Positions 1 to 7,006 of a stretch of DNA of 28,383 nucleotides are shown piece by piece. The translations under genes were made by a program, and so were the position numbers. Origin of the DNA: Pseudomonadota bacterium. GTDB taxonomy: Bacteria; Myxococcota_A; Polyangia; Haliangiales; Haliangiaceae. How positions within the stretch are numbered: the stretch's first letter is position 1; each line of letters starts with the position of its first letter. Location of the stretch: the NCBI GenBank assembly GCA_023428295.1, contig JAEYYV010000141.1, positions 1 through 28,383 of the forward strand, in the 5' to 3' direction. The notes beneath the pieces are model-generated. The model did no database searches and was not told where the DNA came from. It worked only from the letters and a program-made list of their open reading frames with translations.

Positions 1-1
1 G

Positions 2-3000
2 GTCGCTGCCGACGCTGCCGAAGCAGAGCGTCTCGCAGCGCGTGCGGCTCGTCTGGCGGCGGCGAAAGCCGCGAAGGCGAAGAAGGCGGCCGAAGGCGGC
101 GACGCGAAGCCAGCGAAGCCCGAGAAGAGCGCCGCCGCGCATACCGCCGCGACGGCCGAGGCACCTCCCGCCGCCGATGCGAGCGCCACCGCGAGGTCCG
201 CCGATGCGAGCGGTGCCGCGAAGTCCGCCGACGCACCGGCGCTCAAGCCGCCCGTGCTGCCGACGAGCGCGACGTCCGCGGACATCACGACGACCGGCAC
301 GACCGGCAAGCCCGACAAGCCCGGCACGACCGGCAAGCCCGACCAGCCGGCGAAGAAGAAGCTCCCCGTCGTGGAGGGCAACGCGACGAAGGCCGACGGC
401 AAGAAGGCTGACGCGAAGAAGCCGGAAGGCAAAGCCGCGAAGACCAAGGCCGGCGGGTGGGCCGCGTTCACCGACGGCGGCACCGCGCCGAGATGGATCA
501 TCGCGGCGCGCGTCGTGATGGTCATCGCGTTCGCCGCGACGATCCCGACGATCCTCGGCTTCGAGCACGGCAACCGACTCACGTGGACCGTGGCGATCGC
601 GCTCCTGCCGTTCTTCTGGATGACCTTCGGCTATCACGTGTGGCGGCGCATCTGCCCGCTCGCGGTGATGGGCCAGATCGGCCGGCTCCTCGGTCGACCG
701 GGCACGCGCAAGATGGGCGATTGGATGAGCCGGAACTATCTGCTGTTCCAGCTCGGCTTCATGGTGCTCGCGCTCACGCTGCGCCTCGTGGCCACGAACG
801 GCAGCCAGCTGTGGCTCGCCGCGTTCCTCGCGATCGTGACTGTGTGGGCGATCGCGACCAGCTTCATCTACGCCGGCAAGACGTGGTGCAACTTCCTCTG
901 CCCCGTCGGCATGGTCGAGAAGATCTACACGGAGCCGGTGCGCGGCGCGGCCACGAGCGACGATCTGACGAGCCAGTGCGCGCCGTGCGTCGCGTGCAAG
1001 AAGCACTGCCCCGACATCGATCTCGAGCAGGGCTACTGGAAGGAAGCGAGCGAGAAGCCGCGACGCGTGGCGTACTTCGCGTGGCCCGGCATCGTCGTCG
1101 CGTTCTACACGTACTACTACTTGGTCAGCGGTTCGTGGGGGTACTACTTCAGCGGCGCGTGGACGTACGAGCGCGACCTGCCGTCGAAGATGCTCGAGCC
1201 GGGCTTCACGTTCTTGCCCGCGCTCCCGCGCATCGTAGCGGCGCCGCTCACGCTCGTCGCCTTCGGGCTCGGCAGCTATCTGGTGTTCACGCTCGTCGAG
1301 AAGCTCGTCGCGCGCGCTCGCCTCGCGAAGCTCCCCGCGGACTCGCCGCCCGAGGCCAAGGTCGCGCTGCTCGCTCGGATCCGGCACGGCATGCTCGCGT
1401 TCTGCGGGCTTCTGGGCTTCAACGCGTTCTACCTGTTCGCCGGCCAGCCCTCGCTCGCCAAGCTCCCGGCGTGGGTCGCCGCCGCGTGGGGCATCCTCGT
1501 CGTGTTCGCGTCGACCGCGATCTTCGTGCGTCGCGTGACGCGCCGCGAGGACCAGCACGTCCAGGAGAAGTTCGCGCAGAAGATCCTCAAGAAGTGGGAG
1601 TGGGGCGACGCGCCGCCGAGCGACGACCTCAAGGACATCTACCTGCTTCACACCGAGCGCACGAAGCAGAAGGACTCGCGACTGCGCGCGTACAAGGAGA
1701 CGGTGCGCGAGATGGTCGCGGACGGCCTCGTCACGCGCAACGAGCTGCAGCTGCTGGACAGCCTGCGCGCGCAGCTCGGTATCTCCGACAAGGATCACCA
1801 GAAGATCGTCGGCGAGCTGTCCGCGGAAGAGCGGCAGCTGTTCGATCCCGCGTACCAAGGCAGCGCCGAGCGTCGCTTGGCGGGCGAGCAGTATCGCAAG
1901 GAGCTCGAGCGACTCGTCGTCGAGGCCGCGCGCCTCGGCACGTCACCGACGCCGTCGAGCCTCGAGGCGCTGCGCAGCGAGCGCGGCGTGGGCGAGGACG
2001 AGGAGCAGCAAGCGCTCGCGCAGCTCGTCGCGCCGGGTGGACCGATCGACAAGATGTACGCCGCCGAGCTGGCGGAGATCGGGAAGCTCGTCGCGGCGGT
2101 CGAGGCGGCCAATCAGACGAACGTCGAGAAGAGCGAGAGCGCGAGCCTGTCGCTGCTCCGTCACCTCGCGCGGCGTCGCGCGCACGAGCACGCGATCAAC
2201 GCACTCGGCTACATGGCCGTGATGTCCAAGCGCCCCGAGGTGGAGCAAGTGCGCGCACAAGCGGCGAAGCTCGGCACGGTGAAGCTCGACGCGCTCGAGG
2301 CGATCGAGAACGTCGGCGAGTCGCTGCGCGATCCGCTGACGCGTGCGCTCGAGCGCATGGCGCGGCGCGAAGCAGCGGCGTGGGAAGCCGCACCGTTCTT
2401 GGCGATCGCCGACGATGCGTCGCACTACGTTCGCGCCGTCGTCGCGATGCTGCTCTCGCGCTTCGAGGACGAGGCGCCGCGCAAGCGCGTGGTCGCGCTG
2501 CTCGACGATCCGGAGCCGATCGTGCGCGAAGCAACGGTGCGCGCGCTCGGTGCGAAGAGCCGACTGACGCGTGATCTCTTGACCAAGGTGCTCGGCGATC
2601 CGGACGCGAACGTGCGCCACGCAGCCGTGCGCGCGGTGTCGGGCGGGACGTCGCAAGAGATGCCCGCGATGGATCCGGCGGCGCTGTCGGCGACGGCGTT
2701 CGCGCAGACCAAGCAAGGCAAGGGCAACGCGGGCGCGTACGCCACGCTCGACGCGAACGCAGCGATGGCGCAGCTGACGGTCATCGAGAAGATGATGTTG
2801 ATCCGTCAGGTGCCGATCTTCGCGGATCTCGCCGCCGAGGATCTCGAGGAGCTCGCGCAGATCGTCGAGGAGCGCCGCGTCGAGGTGAACCGCGACGTCT
2901 TCAAGGAAGGCGAAGCGGGCGACGCCGTGTATCTGATCGTGAAGGGTGACGTCGTCGTGTTCACCGGCGGCGGCGACACGGGCCGCCCCGAGAAGGTGCT

Positions 3001-3265
3001 CAACACGCTCGGTGCGGGCGCGTGCATCGGCGAGATGGCGGTGCTCGACTCCGCGCCGCGCTCGGCCACCGTGCGCGCCACGTCGCGCGCACGCCTGTTG
3101 CGCGTGCCGGGCGATGGCTTCAAGCGCGTGATGTCGGAGCGTCCCGAGATGTCGCAAGCGATCGTCGCGGAGCTCGTCCGCCGCATGCGCGGCATGATGA
3201 CGACGCAGCAGGCGTCCCCGATGGCATCGTCCCCCGCGACCCACGTGCCCGAGGCCGACTCGTGA
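2..3265 (+). CDS. Membrane 4Fe-4S (NapH/polyferredoxin-like) protein fused to HEAT-like repeats and a cyclic-nucleotide-binding domain, 5'-partial
   Basis: The frame is open from base 2, so the true start probably lies left of the window; GTG 254 is only the first in-window start codon. The first ~155 visible residues are Ala/Lys/Pro-rich. Several membrane segments follow (nt ~505-1500). Iron-sulfur ligands are visible: RICPL (Cys at nt 653), CNFLCP (Cys at nt 887 and 899) and CAPCVACKKHCP (nt 977-1012), a CX2CX2CX3CP ferredoxin motif. This resembles NapH/RdxA-type membrane electron-transfer proteins. A charged helical region comes next, then HEAT-like repeats (nt ~2410-2640) and a C-terminal Crp-type cNMP-binding domain (nt ~2810-3190) with the GEMAVLD...PRSA phosphate-cassette signature. 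I see no DNA-binding domain after it. Inference: a membrane redox protein whose activity is tuned by a nucleotide. The domains are clear; substrate and partners are unknown. Confidence 0.85.
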   Translation, partial: VAADAAEAERLAARAARLAAAKAAKAKKAAEGGDAKPAKPEKSAAAHTAATAEAPPAADASATARSADASGAAKSADAPALKPPVLPTSATSADITTTGTTGKPDKPGTTGKPDQPAKKKLPVVEGNATKADGKKADAKKPEGKAAKTKAGGWAAFTDGGTAPRWIIAARVVMVIAFAATIPTILGFEHGNRLTWTVAIALLPFFWMTFGYHVWRRICPLAVMGQIGRLLGRPGTRKMGDWMSRNYLLFQLGFMVLALTLRLVATNGSQLWLAAFLAIVTVWAIATSFIYAGKTWCNFLCPVGMVEKIYTEPVRGAATSDDLTSQCAPCVACKKHCPDIDLEQGYWKEASEKPRRVAYFAWPGIVVAFYTYYYLVSGSWGYYFSGAWTYERDLPSKMLEPGFTFLPALPRIVAAPLTLVAFGLGSYLVFTLVEKLVARARLAKLPADSPPEAKVALLARIRHGMLAFCGLLGFNAFYLFAGQPSLAKLPAWVAAAWGILVVFASTAIFVRRVTRREDQHVQEKFAQKILKKWEWGDAPPSDDLKDIYLLHTERTKQKDSRLRAYKETVREMVADGLVTRNELQLLDSLRAQLGISDKDHQKIVGELSAEERQLFDPAYQGSAERRLAGEQYRKELERLVVEAARLGTSPTPSSLEALRSERGVGEDEEQQALAQLVAPGGPIDKMYAAELAEIGKLVAAVEAANQTNVEKSESASLSLLRHLARRRAHEHAINALGYMAVMSKRPEVEQVRAQAAKLGTVKLDALEAIENVGESLRDPLTRALERMARREAAAWEAAPFLAIADDASHYVRAVVAMLLSRFEDEAPRKRVVALLDDPEPIVREATVRALGAKSRLTRDLLTKVLGDPDANVRHAAVRAVSGGTSQEMPAMDPAALSATAFAQTKQGKGNAGAYATLDANAAMAQLTVIEKMMLIRQVPIFADLAAEDLEELAQIVEERRVEVNRDVFKEGEAGDAVYLIVKGDVVVFTGGGDTGRPEKVLNTLGAGACIGEMAVLDSAPRSATVRATSRARLLRVPGDGFKRVMSERPEMSQAIVAELVRRMRGMMTTQQASPMASSPATHVPEADS
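296..349 (+). repeat. Two-unit 27-bp tandem repeat in the low-complexity leader of the Fe-S protein gene
   Basis: Units 296-322 and 323-349 encode GTTGKPDKP and GTTGKPDQP. It is in-frame, so expansion or contraction would only change linker length. Confidence 0.8.
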
Positions 3266-3278
3266 GCGGAGTGCGCTG

Positions 3279-4094
3279 ATGCCTCGCGCCGTACGGCTGT
3301 ACACGCTCGACAACGATCCCACGCGCGCGCGCACCGCGCACACGCACCAGGTCGCGCAGCACTCGGATCCCTCGCTCGTCCTGACGCTCATGCTCGCGCG
3401 CGAGCCGCGCGTGACGCCCGCGGTGTCGAACCCGCGACGGCGGGCGATCCTCGCCGAGACCCGCGATGCGGTGACGCGCGCCCTCGCCTTCTACGATCTT
3501 CTCGCCGCTGCCGAGCCCGCCGATCCATCGTGGTTCGAGAAGGGCCGCGAGGCCGCGCGCGAAGTCCTCGTCGCGACGCAGTTCGGGCCGTACTTGTTCC
3601 TCGAGGTCGACGCGCCGAACCACGAGGTGGATGCGCTGCACGCACAGATCGCCGAGCTCGACGAGAAGCTCGTCGCCGCGCGTGGTGGTGAAGCGACCGC
3701 CTGGATCGCCGAGCGCGCGAAGCGGTGGTTCACGGAGATCGGGATGCCGCAGTGGAGCATCGCGCGCCGGTTCGATCGCGCAGCGCTCGACGCGAAGATC
3801 AAGGCAACGAAGCGCGGCTATCGCATCGCGTCCGGCCTCGACGAGGACAACGTGCGCACGCTCGAGTACGTGCTGCCCGCGGTGATCGACGAGGTCGAGC
3901 GCGTCGCGGACGCGCGCGTGGCACAGGTCGAGCTCTCCGCGCACCCCGACACACCGACGATCACGCTCGACGGAACGCAGCTCACCGTGGCGCTGCCGCC
4001 GACGGGGTGGTCCACGTTCGCGCGCCGCCGCCTCCTCGACGCGCTCGGGATGATCCCACCGACACGGGTCGAGTACGCACGCGGCAAGGTTTGA
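3279..4094 (+). CDS. Hypothetical protein, 271 aa
   Basis: I do not recognise a family. The start is ATG 3279, preceded by GGAG at 3268-3271 (7-nt spacing), 13 nt after the stop of the iron-sulfur fusion gene, so co-transcription is likely. The protein looks soluble and mixed alpha/beta, without signal peptide or membrane segment. Its N-terminal part is basic (RRRAILAETRDAV). A central stretch around residues 85-150 looks helical. The C-terminal part (residues ~220-270) has short beta-like stretches. Only the context suggests a job, perhaps accessory to the membrane redox protein, and that is weak. Frame and codon use are consistent with a real gene; overlapping reading frames on the other strand look like GC-rich shadows. 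Confidence 0.7.
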   Translation: MPRAVRLYTLDNDPTRARTAHTHQVAQHSDPSLVLTLMLAREPRVTPAVSNPRRRAILAETRDAVTRALAFYDLLAAAEPADPSWFEKGREAAREVLVATQFGPYLFLEVDAPNHEVDALHAQIAELDEKLVAARGGEATAWIAERAKRWFTEIGMPQWSIARRFDRAALDAKIKATKRGYRIASGLDEDNVRTLEYVLPAVIDEVERVADARVAQVELSAHPDTPTITLDGTQLTVALPPTGWSTFARRRLLDALGMIPPTRVEYARGKV

Positions 4095-4119
4095 GTCGCG
4101 CGCCGCGGGGCGTTCGCGT

Positions 4120-4125
4120 TAGGCT
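4120..4125 (+). promoter_or_regulatory. Candidate -10 (TAGGCT), short-leader promoter
   Basis: TAGGCT ends 8 nt before ATG 4134. No Shine-Dalgarno lies between, so transcription would begin at or just before the start codon. It belongs to the recurring pattern described in the findings. Confidence 0.4.
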
Positions 4126-4133
4126 TCGTGCCG

Positions 4134-4403
4134 ATGAAGCGCAACTCCGCTCAGACGATCTTCCGTACCGTGGTGTTCGCAGGCGCGATGCTCGGCGCGC
4201 CCGCGTGCAAGAAGAACCCGCCCGCCGCGACGACGCCACCGACCAACACGTCGACGTCGGAGCCCACGGATCAGACGCCAACCACCGACAGCACGACCGA
4301 CGCGACCGACCCGTGCGCCGATCCGTGTGCCGCCGGCGAGCGTCCGCGCGGTGTCGACGACGACGGCGGCGGTGGCGAAGGACGCGGCTTCATCCTGTCG
4401 TGA
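4134..4403 (+). CDS. Small secreted/lipoprotein-like protein with C-terminal GRGFILS (copy 1), 89 aa
   Basis: A GTG at 4128 is also in frame, but ATG 4134 gives MKRN and matches the start of the downstream paralogue. Residues 1-24 form a signal peptide with the pattern IxRTVVxAGAML, ending GAPAC with Cys25. The lipobox is weak (Ala at -3) and is followed by Lys-Lys; Lys at +2 has been reported as an inner-membrane retention signal in myxobacteria. The middle is Thr/Pro/Asp-rich and disordered-looking, with CADPC near residue 62, then RPR, an acidic Gly-rich stretch and the terminal GRGFILS. The last seven residues and the N-terminus match the protein encoded at 4524-4904, while the middles differ. 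No function is known to me; see findings. Confidence 0.7.
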   Translation: MKRNSAQTIFRTVVFAGAMLGAPACKKNPPAATTPPTNTSTSEPTDQTPTTDSTTDATDPCADPCAAGERPRGVDDDGGGGEGRGFILS

Positions 4404-4420
4404 CCGTCCTCTCGTGACCG
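4393..4420 (+). repeat. 14-bp direct repeat spanning the stop codon of lipoprotein copy 1
   Basis: TCCTGTCGTGACCG (4393-4406) is followed directly by TCCTCTCGTGACCG (4407-4420), 13 of 14 bases identical. The first unit contains the end of the GRGFILS coding sequence and the stop codon; the second lies just after it. Confidence 0.7.
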
Positions 4421-4427
4421 ATGTACG

Positions 4428-4455
4428 CGCGCCTATCCGGGCGCGTTTTCGTTTT
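4428..4455 (+). terminator. Rho-independent terminator after lipoprotein copy 1
   Basis: A perfect 6-bp stem, CGCGCC (4428-4433) with GGCGCG (4440-4445), encloses the loop TATCCG. It is followed by TTTTCGTTTT (4446-4455). This is the clearest intrinsic terminator in the window and separates copy 1 from the copy 2/ferritin-like unit. Confidence 0.65.
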
Positions 4456-4523
4456 CGGTCCCGACTGGCAATTGCGCGGCCGCGATGTCATCGTCGTCGC
4501 GCCGTTTGAACAAGGGGACTTCC

Positions 4524-4904
4524 ATGAAGCGCACCATGGTTACGAACACGATCTGGCGCACGGTGGTCGCGGCGGGGGCGATGCTCGCCGTACCGCTCGC
4601 AGGCTGCGGTGGCAGCGACAAGAAGGTCGAGGAGCCCGCACCGGCTCCCGCGACGGAGGCGTCGCCCGTTCCCGACCCTGCCGTCGAGGCCGCGGCGCAG
4701 AAGGAAGCCGACGAGAAGGCCGCCGCCGAGCTCGCGGCGCAGAAGGAAGCCGAGGAGAAGGCCGCCGCCGAAGCGCAGGCGCAGAAGGAGGCCGACGAGA
4801 AGGCCGCCGCGGAGGAGAAGGCCAAGAAGGACGCCGAGGCGGCGAAGGCGCGCCCTCGAACCACCCCATCGCGACCGTCGGGTCGCGGGTTCATCCTGTC
4901 GTGA
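4524..4904 (+). CDS. Lipoprotein with Ala/Glu/Lys helical repeats and C-terminal GRGFILS (copy 2), 126 aa
   Basis: ATG 4524 is preceded by a strong Shine-Dalgarno AAGGGGA (4512-4518), unlike most first genes here. Residues 1-27 are a signal peptide ending in a perfect lipobox LAGC (Cys28). A Pro/Glu-rich stretch follows, then three 14-residue Ala/Glu/Lys repeats predicting a long charged helix reminiscent of TolA-type spacers, then RPR and the terminal GRGFILS. N-terminal signal (IxRTVVxAGAML) and C-terminal heptapeptide match the upstream paralogue; the bodies do not align. The stop overlaps the GTG of the ferritin-like gene (GTGA, 4901-4904), so the two should be translationally coupled. 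Function unknown; an envelope-anchored spacer presenting a conserved tail is an inference. Confidence 0.8.
   Translation: MKRTMVTNTIWRTVVAAGAMLAVPLAGCGGSDKKVEEPAPAPATEASPVPDPAVEAAAQKEADEKAAAELAAQKEAEEKAAAEAQAQKEADEKAAAEEKAKKDAEAAKARPRTTPSRPSGRGFILS
4695..4820 (+). repeat. Three 42-bp tandem repeats encoding 14-residue Ala/Glu/Lys units
   Basis: Units begin at 4695, 4737 and 4779, each starting GCGCAGAAGGA. They encode AQKEA(D/E)EKAAAE-type blocks. Third-position differences show they are not an assembly artefact. Confidence 0.8.
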
Positions 4905-5797
4905 GCCCGGATCCGAACGAGGGCGTGCTCGGCGATATCGAGCCGCAGGGCCGCGACGACAACTACGAGCCAACGAGCCCGTGGTGGCTCAGCGGTACGC
5001 CGCTCGAGTCCGAGCACCATCGCTTGATGCGCCGGCGCACCGTCGCGATCCCGTGGGACAAGACCACGGCTGGCGAGCTGACCGAGCCCGAGCGCAATCG
5101 CTTGGCGGCGACGTGGATGCGTCGATCCGAGGCGGAGTACCTCGCGGTGTCGACGTTCTCGGTGCTCGCGATCGATCTCGTCGCGGCGAACGCGCCGGCC
5201 GACGTGCTGTCGCTGTGTCTGCGCGCGGGCATCGACGAGGTTCGCCACGCCGAGATGTGTCTGCGCATGGCGAACATTTACTCGGGCAAGAAGAACCTGC
5301 CGCCGCCCGGCATGTCGTCGCTGCCGGATGACCCCGAGCGTCCCAAGCTGCACCAAGCGCTCGCCAACACCATGCTCGTCTCGTGCGTCTCCGAGACGTA
5401 CGCGACCACGGTGCTCTCCGCGACGCGCGATCTGACCACGGATCCCACGGCGCTCGCCGTGCTGACGTCGATCTACTCCGACGAGGTCATGCACGCGCGG
5501 CTCGGGTGGTCGTACATGCGCCACGCGATCGAAGTGGGTGGACAAGGCGTGATCGACGCGGCTGCCGAGATGCTGCCGCGCGCGCTTCGCGGCGTCGCGA
5601 ACGTCGTCGAGCGCGAGCGTCCCGTCGGCGAGGTCACCGACGCGGTCCGCACGCACGGTCTCATGACGCCCGCCGAGGAGCGCGTGATCTACGCGACCTG
5701 CGTGCGCGAGGTGCTAGTCCCCGGATTCCAGGCGCTCGGCATTCCCGTCGGCAGCGCTCTGGACGACTATGGAGATGCATGGGCAAACGCAGCCTGA
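4901..5797 (+). CDS. Ferritin-like diiron four-helix-bundle protein, 298 aa
   Basis: GTG 4901 is chosen because it overlaps the preceding stop (GTGA) and the frame upstream is a shadow of the lipoprotein repeats. Diiron ligands can be placed in the classic order: a Glu in RRSEAEY (E77 or E79), E113xxH116 in DEVRHAE, E165 in SETY, and E195xxH198 in SDEVMHA. This matches the ferritin-like superfamily. There is no signal peptide, so it is likely cytoplasmic. A variable N-terminal ~60 residues includes SPWWLSG. Its coupling to an exported GRGFILS lipoprotein and its 19-bp overlap with the next lipoprotein gene suggest a common process, for example iron handling or oxidation of a partner. The fold is well supported; the reaction is unknown. 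Confidence 0.8.
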   Translation: MSPDPNEGVLGDIEPQGRDDNYEPTSPWWLSGTPLESEHHRLMRRRTVAIPWDKTTAGELTEPERNRLAATWMRRSEAEYLAVSTFSVLAIDLVAANAPADVLSLCLRAGIDEVRHAEMCLRMANIYSGKKNLPPPGMSSLPDDPERPKLHQALANTMLVSCVSETYATTVLSATRDLTTDPTALAVLTSIYSDEVMHARLGWSYMRHAIEVGGQGVIDAAAEMLPRALRGVANVVERERPVGEVTDAVRTHGLMTPAEERVIYATCVREVLVPGFQALGIPVGSALDDYGDAWANAA

Positions 5798-6423
5798 TCC
5801 TCGTGCTGCTCGCAGCGTGTGCTGGACCCGCGGCGACCACCGCACCTCCCGCCGCGCCTGTCGCGCCGAAGCCCGCCGCATCGGCCGAGCAGTTCCCGCC
5901 GGAGCGCGCGAACATGTCGATCCGCGAGCGTGTGGTCTTCGACTTCGAACGCGCAGTGAAGAGATCGAAGGACGCGTACATCGCGCTGTTCGACTTCGCG
6001 GCCGTCGGTCAGATCGAGGTGCTCTTGCACCGCTACGACATGGCCGGTCGCCTCCCGAACCTCCCCGAGGATCTGAGGAAGATCTATCTCAAAGAGGACG
6101 GCACGCCGTACACCGTCGAGCGCGAGCGCCGCAACGTCGGCAACTTCTATCCGTTTCTCGCGCAGCGCACCGTCGGCACCGGCGGCTGCTACGAGCGCGA
6201 GCCGCGTACGCGCTACGCGAAGCTGCTCGGTCAGCCGTACGAAGCGCTCCCACCGAACACGCCCGAGAAGTACGAGACGCTGCGCAAGAATGCGAACGAG
6301 TGGCTCGCCAAGGGCGGCGTCGTCTCGTTCGAGTGCGATGGTGGCGAGTTCGGTCTGGCCGTCGTCTACACCGAGCGGAACAACCCACGCGGCTACGACC
6401 TGATCACGATCTACGACGACTGA
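5779..6423 (+). CDS. Predicted lipoprotein of unknown function, 214 aa
   Basis: ATG 5779 is preceded by GGAGAT at 5771 and lies inside the 3' end of the ferritin-like gene (19-bp overlap), so it is read from the same transcript. Residues 1-13 form a very short signal ending in a good lipobox LAAC (Cys14). An Ala/Pro linker to about residue 40 precedes a folded, charged domain, including YDMAGRLPNLPEDL, FYPFLAQRTVGTGGCYE and a C-terminal FECDGGEFGLAVVYTE-type beta stretch. Two further cysteines (GGCYE and FECDG) could form a disulfide. I recognise no family. Context links it to the diiron protein and the GRGFILS lipoproteins. Confidence 0.75.
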   Translation: MGKRSLILVLLAACAGPAATTAPPAAPVAPKPAASAEQFPPERANMSIRERVVFDFERAVKRSKDAYIALFDFAAVGQIEVLLHRYDMAGRLPNLPEDLRKIYLKEDGTPYTVERERRNVGNFYPFLAQRTVGTGGCYEREPRTRYAKLLGQPYEALPPNTPEKYETLRKNANEWLAKGGVVSFECDGGEFGLAVVYTERNNPRGYDLITIYDD

Positions 6424-6480
6424 CAGGTTGGTCTCGGGCGGAACGCTACGATGGGGCTCGTACGCGCGCCCGTCGTGCGC

Positions 6481-6486
6481 TAGGGT
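6481..6486 (+). promoter_or_regulatory. Candidate -10 (TAGGGT), leaderless promoter
   Basis: TAGGGT ends 6 nt before ATG 6493; the spacer is CCGCGC, with no ribosome-binding site. Confidence 0.45.
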
Positions 6487-6492
6487 CCGCGC

Positions 6493-6876
6493 ATGTCGAA
6501 GGCGGTCCTTCTCGCAGTCCTGTTCGCCGGTGCGTGCTCGGGGAAAAAGCCCGAGGAGAATGTCGCGCCGCCGGATCCGATCGTGCCGGGATCGAAGCTG
6601 GCCGCGCCCGCCCCTGCTCCGGCGCCGACGCCCGCACCCGCCGAGGTCCCGACCGAGACGACCGAGGGCTCGGCAGGATCCGGATCGAGCGCGACCGGAT
6701 CGGCCGATGCCGGATCTGCAGCGCCCGCTGCGGGCTCTGCCGCGCCCGCTGCCGAGAAGTCAGCAGCACCCACGCCTGCCAAGAAGCCTGCCGTCGAGAA
6801 GCCCGCGCCCGCCGCGCCCGCGACCAGCGCACCCGCGACCAGCACACCCGCCGATACGACGCCCCCGAGTGACTGA
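6493..6876 (+). CDS. Low-complexity Ala/Pro/Ser/Thr lipoprotein, 127 aa
   Basis: A short signal peptide ends at FAGAC (Cys15), an acceptable but not ideal lipobox. The whole mature part is Ala/Pro/Ser/Thr/Gly-rich with small internal repeats such as GSAAPAA twice and PATSAPATSTPA. No folded domain is visible. It could be a cell-envelope spacer or the remains of a longer gene. The ordered signal peptide and a well-placed -10 hexamer argue that it is expressed. It has no resemblance to the GRGFILS proteins beyond composition and lacks that tail. Confidence 0.6.
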   Translation: MSKAVLLAVLFAGACSGKKPEENVAPPDPIVPGSKLAAPAPAPAPTPAPAEVPTETTEGSAGSGSSATGSADAGSAAPAAGSAAPAAEKSAAPTPAKKPAVEKPAPAAPATSAPATSTPADTTPPSD

Positions 6877-6885
6877 CGAACGCGC

Positions 6886-6910
6886 ATCGATCCGTCTCGG
6901 CCGGATCGAT
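6886..6910 (+). terminator. Perfect 9-bp inverted repeat after the low-complexity lipoprotein gene
   Basis: ATCGATCCG (6886-6894) pairs with CGGATCGAT (6902-6910) around a 7-nt loop, 9 nt after the stop codon. No T-tract follows, so it is either an atypical terminator or a dyad operator for the next gene. A second short dyad, CGCTG-TT-CAGCG, lies at 6915-6926. Confidence 0.4.
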
Positions 6911-6995
6911 CGCGCGCTGTTCAGCGAACTTCGTCGAGCGCGCACGCGCATCCCGATCTCACGTCGAGGTTGGTAGATGTTCATCGAGCGAGAGC

Positions 6996-7001
6996 TAGCC
7001 T
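6996..7001 (+). promoter_or_regulatory. Candidate -10 (TAGCCT), leaderless promoter
   Basis: TAGCCT ends 5 nt before ATG 7007. This favours ATG 7007 over the in-frame ATG 6977 as the true start. Confidence 0.4.
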
Positions 7002-7006
7002 CGATC

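Noticed and set aside
1943..3391. A 482-codon open frame on the minus strand inside the Fe-S fusion gene
   Set aside because: His/Arg-rich composition and lack of any domain are typical of antisense shadows in GC-rich genes; the plus frame has clear domains.
4421..4900. N-terminal extension of the ferritin-like gene up to ATG 4421
   Set aside because: Its codons are the frame-shifted shadow of the Ala/Glu/Lys repeats; the GTGA overlap at 4901 is the natural start.
4433..5656. A 407-codon minus-strand frame over the lipoprotein and ferritin-like genes
   Set aside because: Arg/His-rich, no motifs, and it opposes a frame with all diiron ligands.
6977..7006. ATG 6977 as start of the Ser/Thr/Gly lipoprotein
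   Set aside because: It puts ten charged residues before the signal peptide; ATG 7007 starts it directly and has a -10 at the usual spacing.
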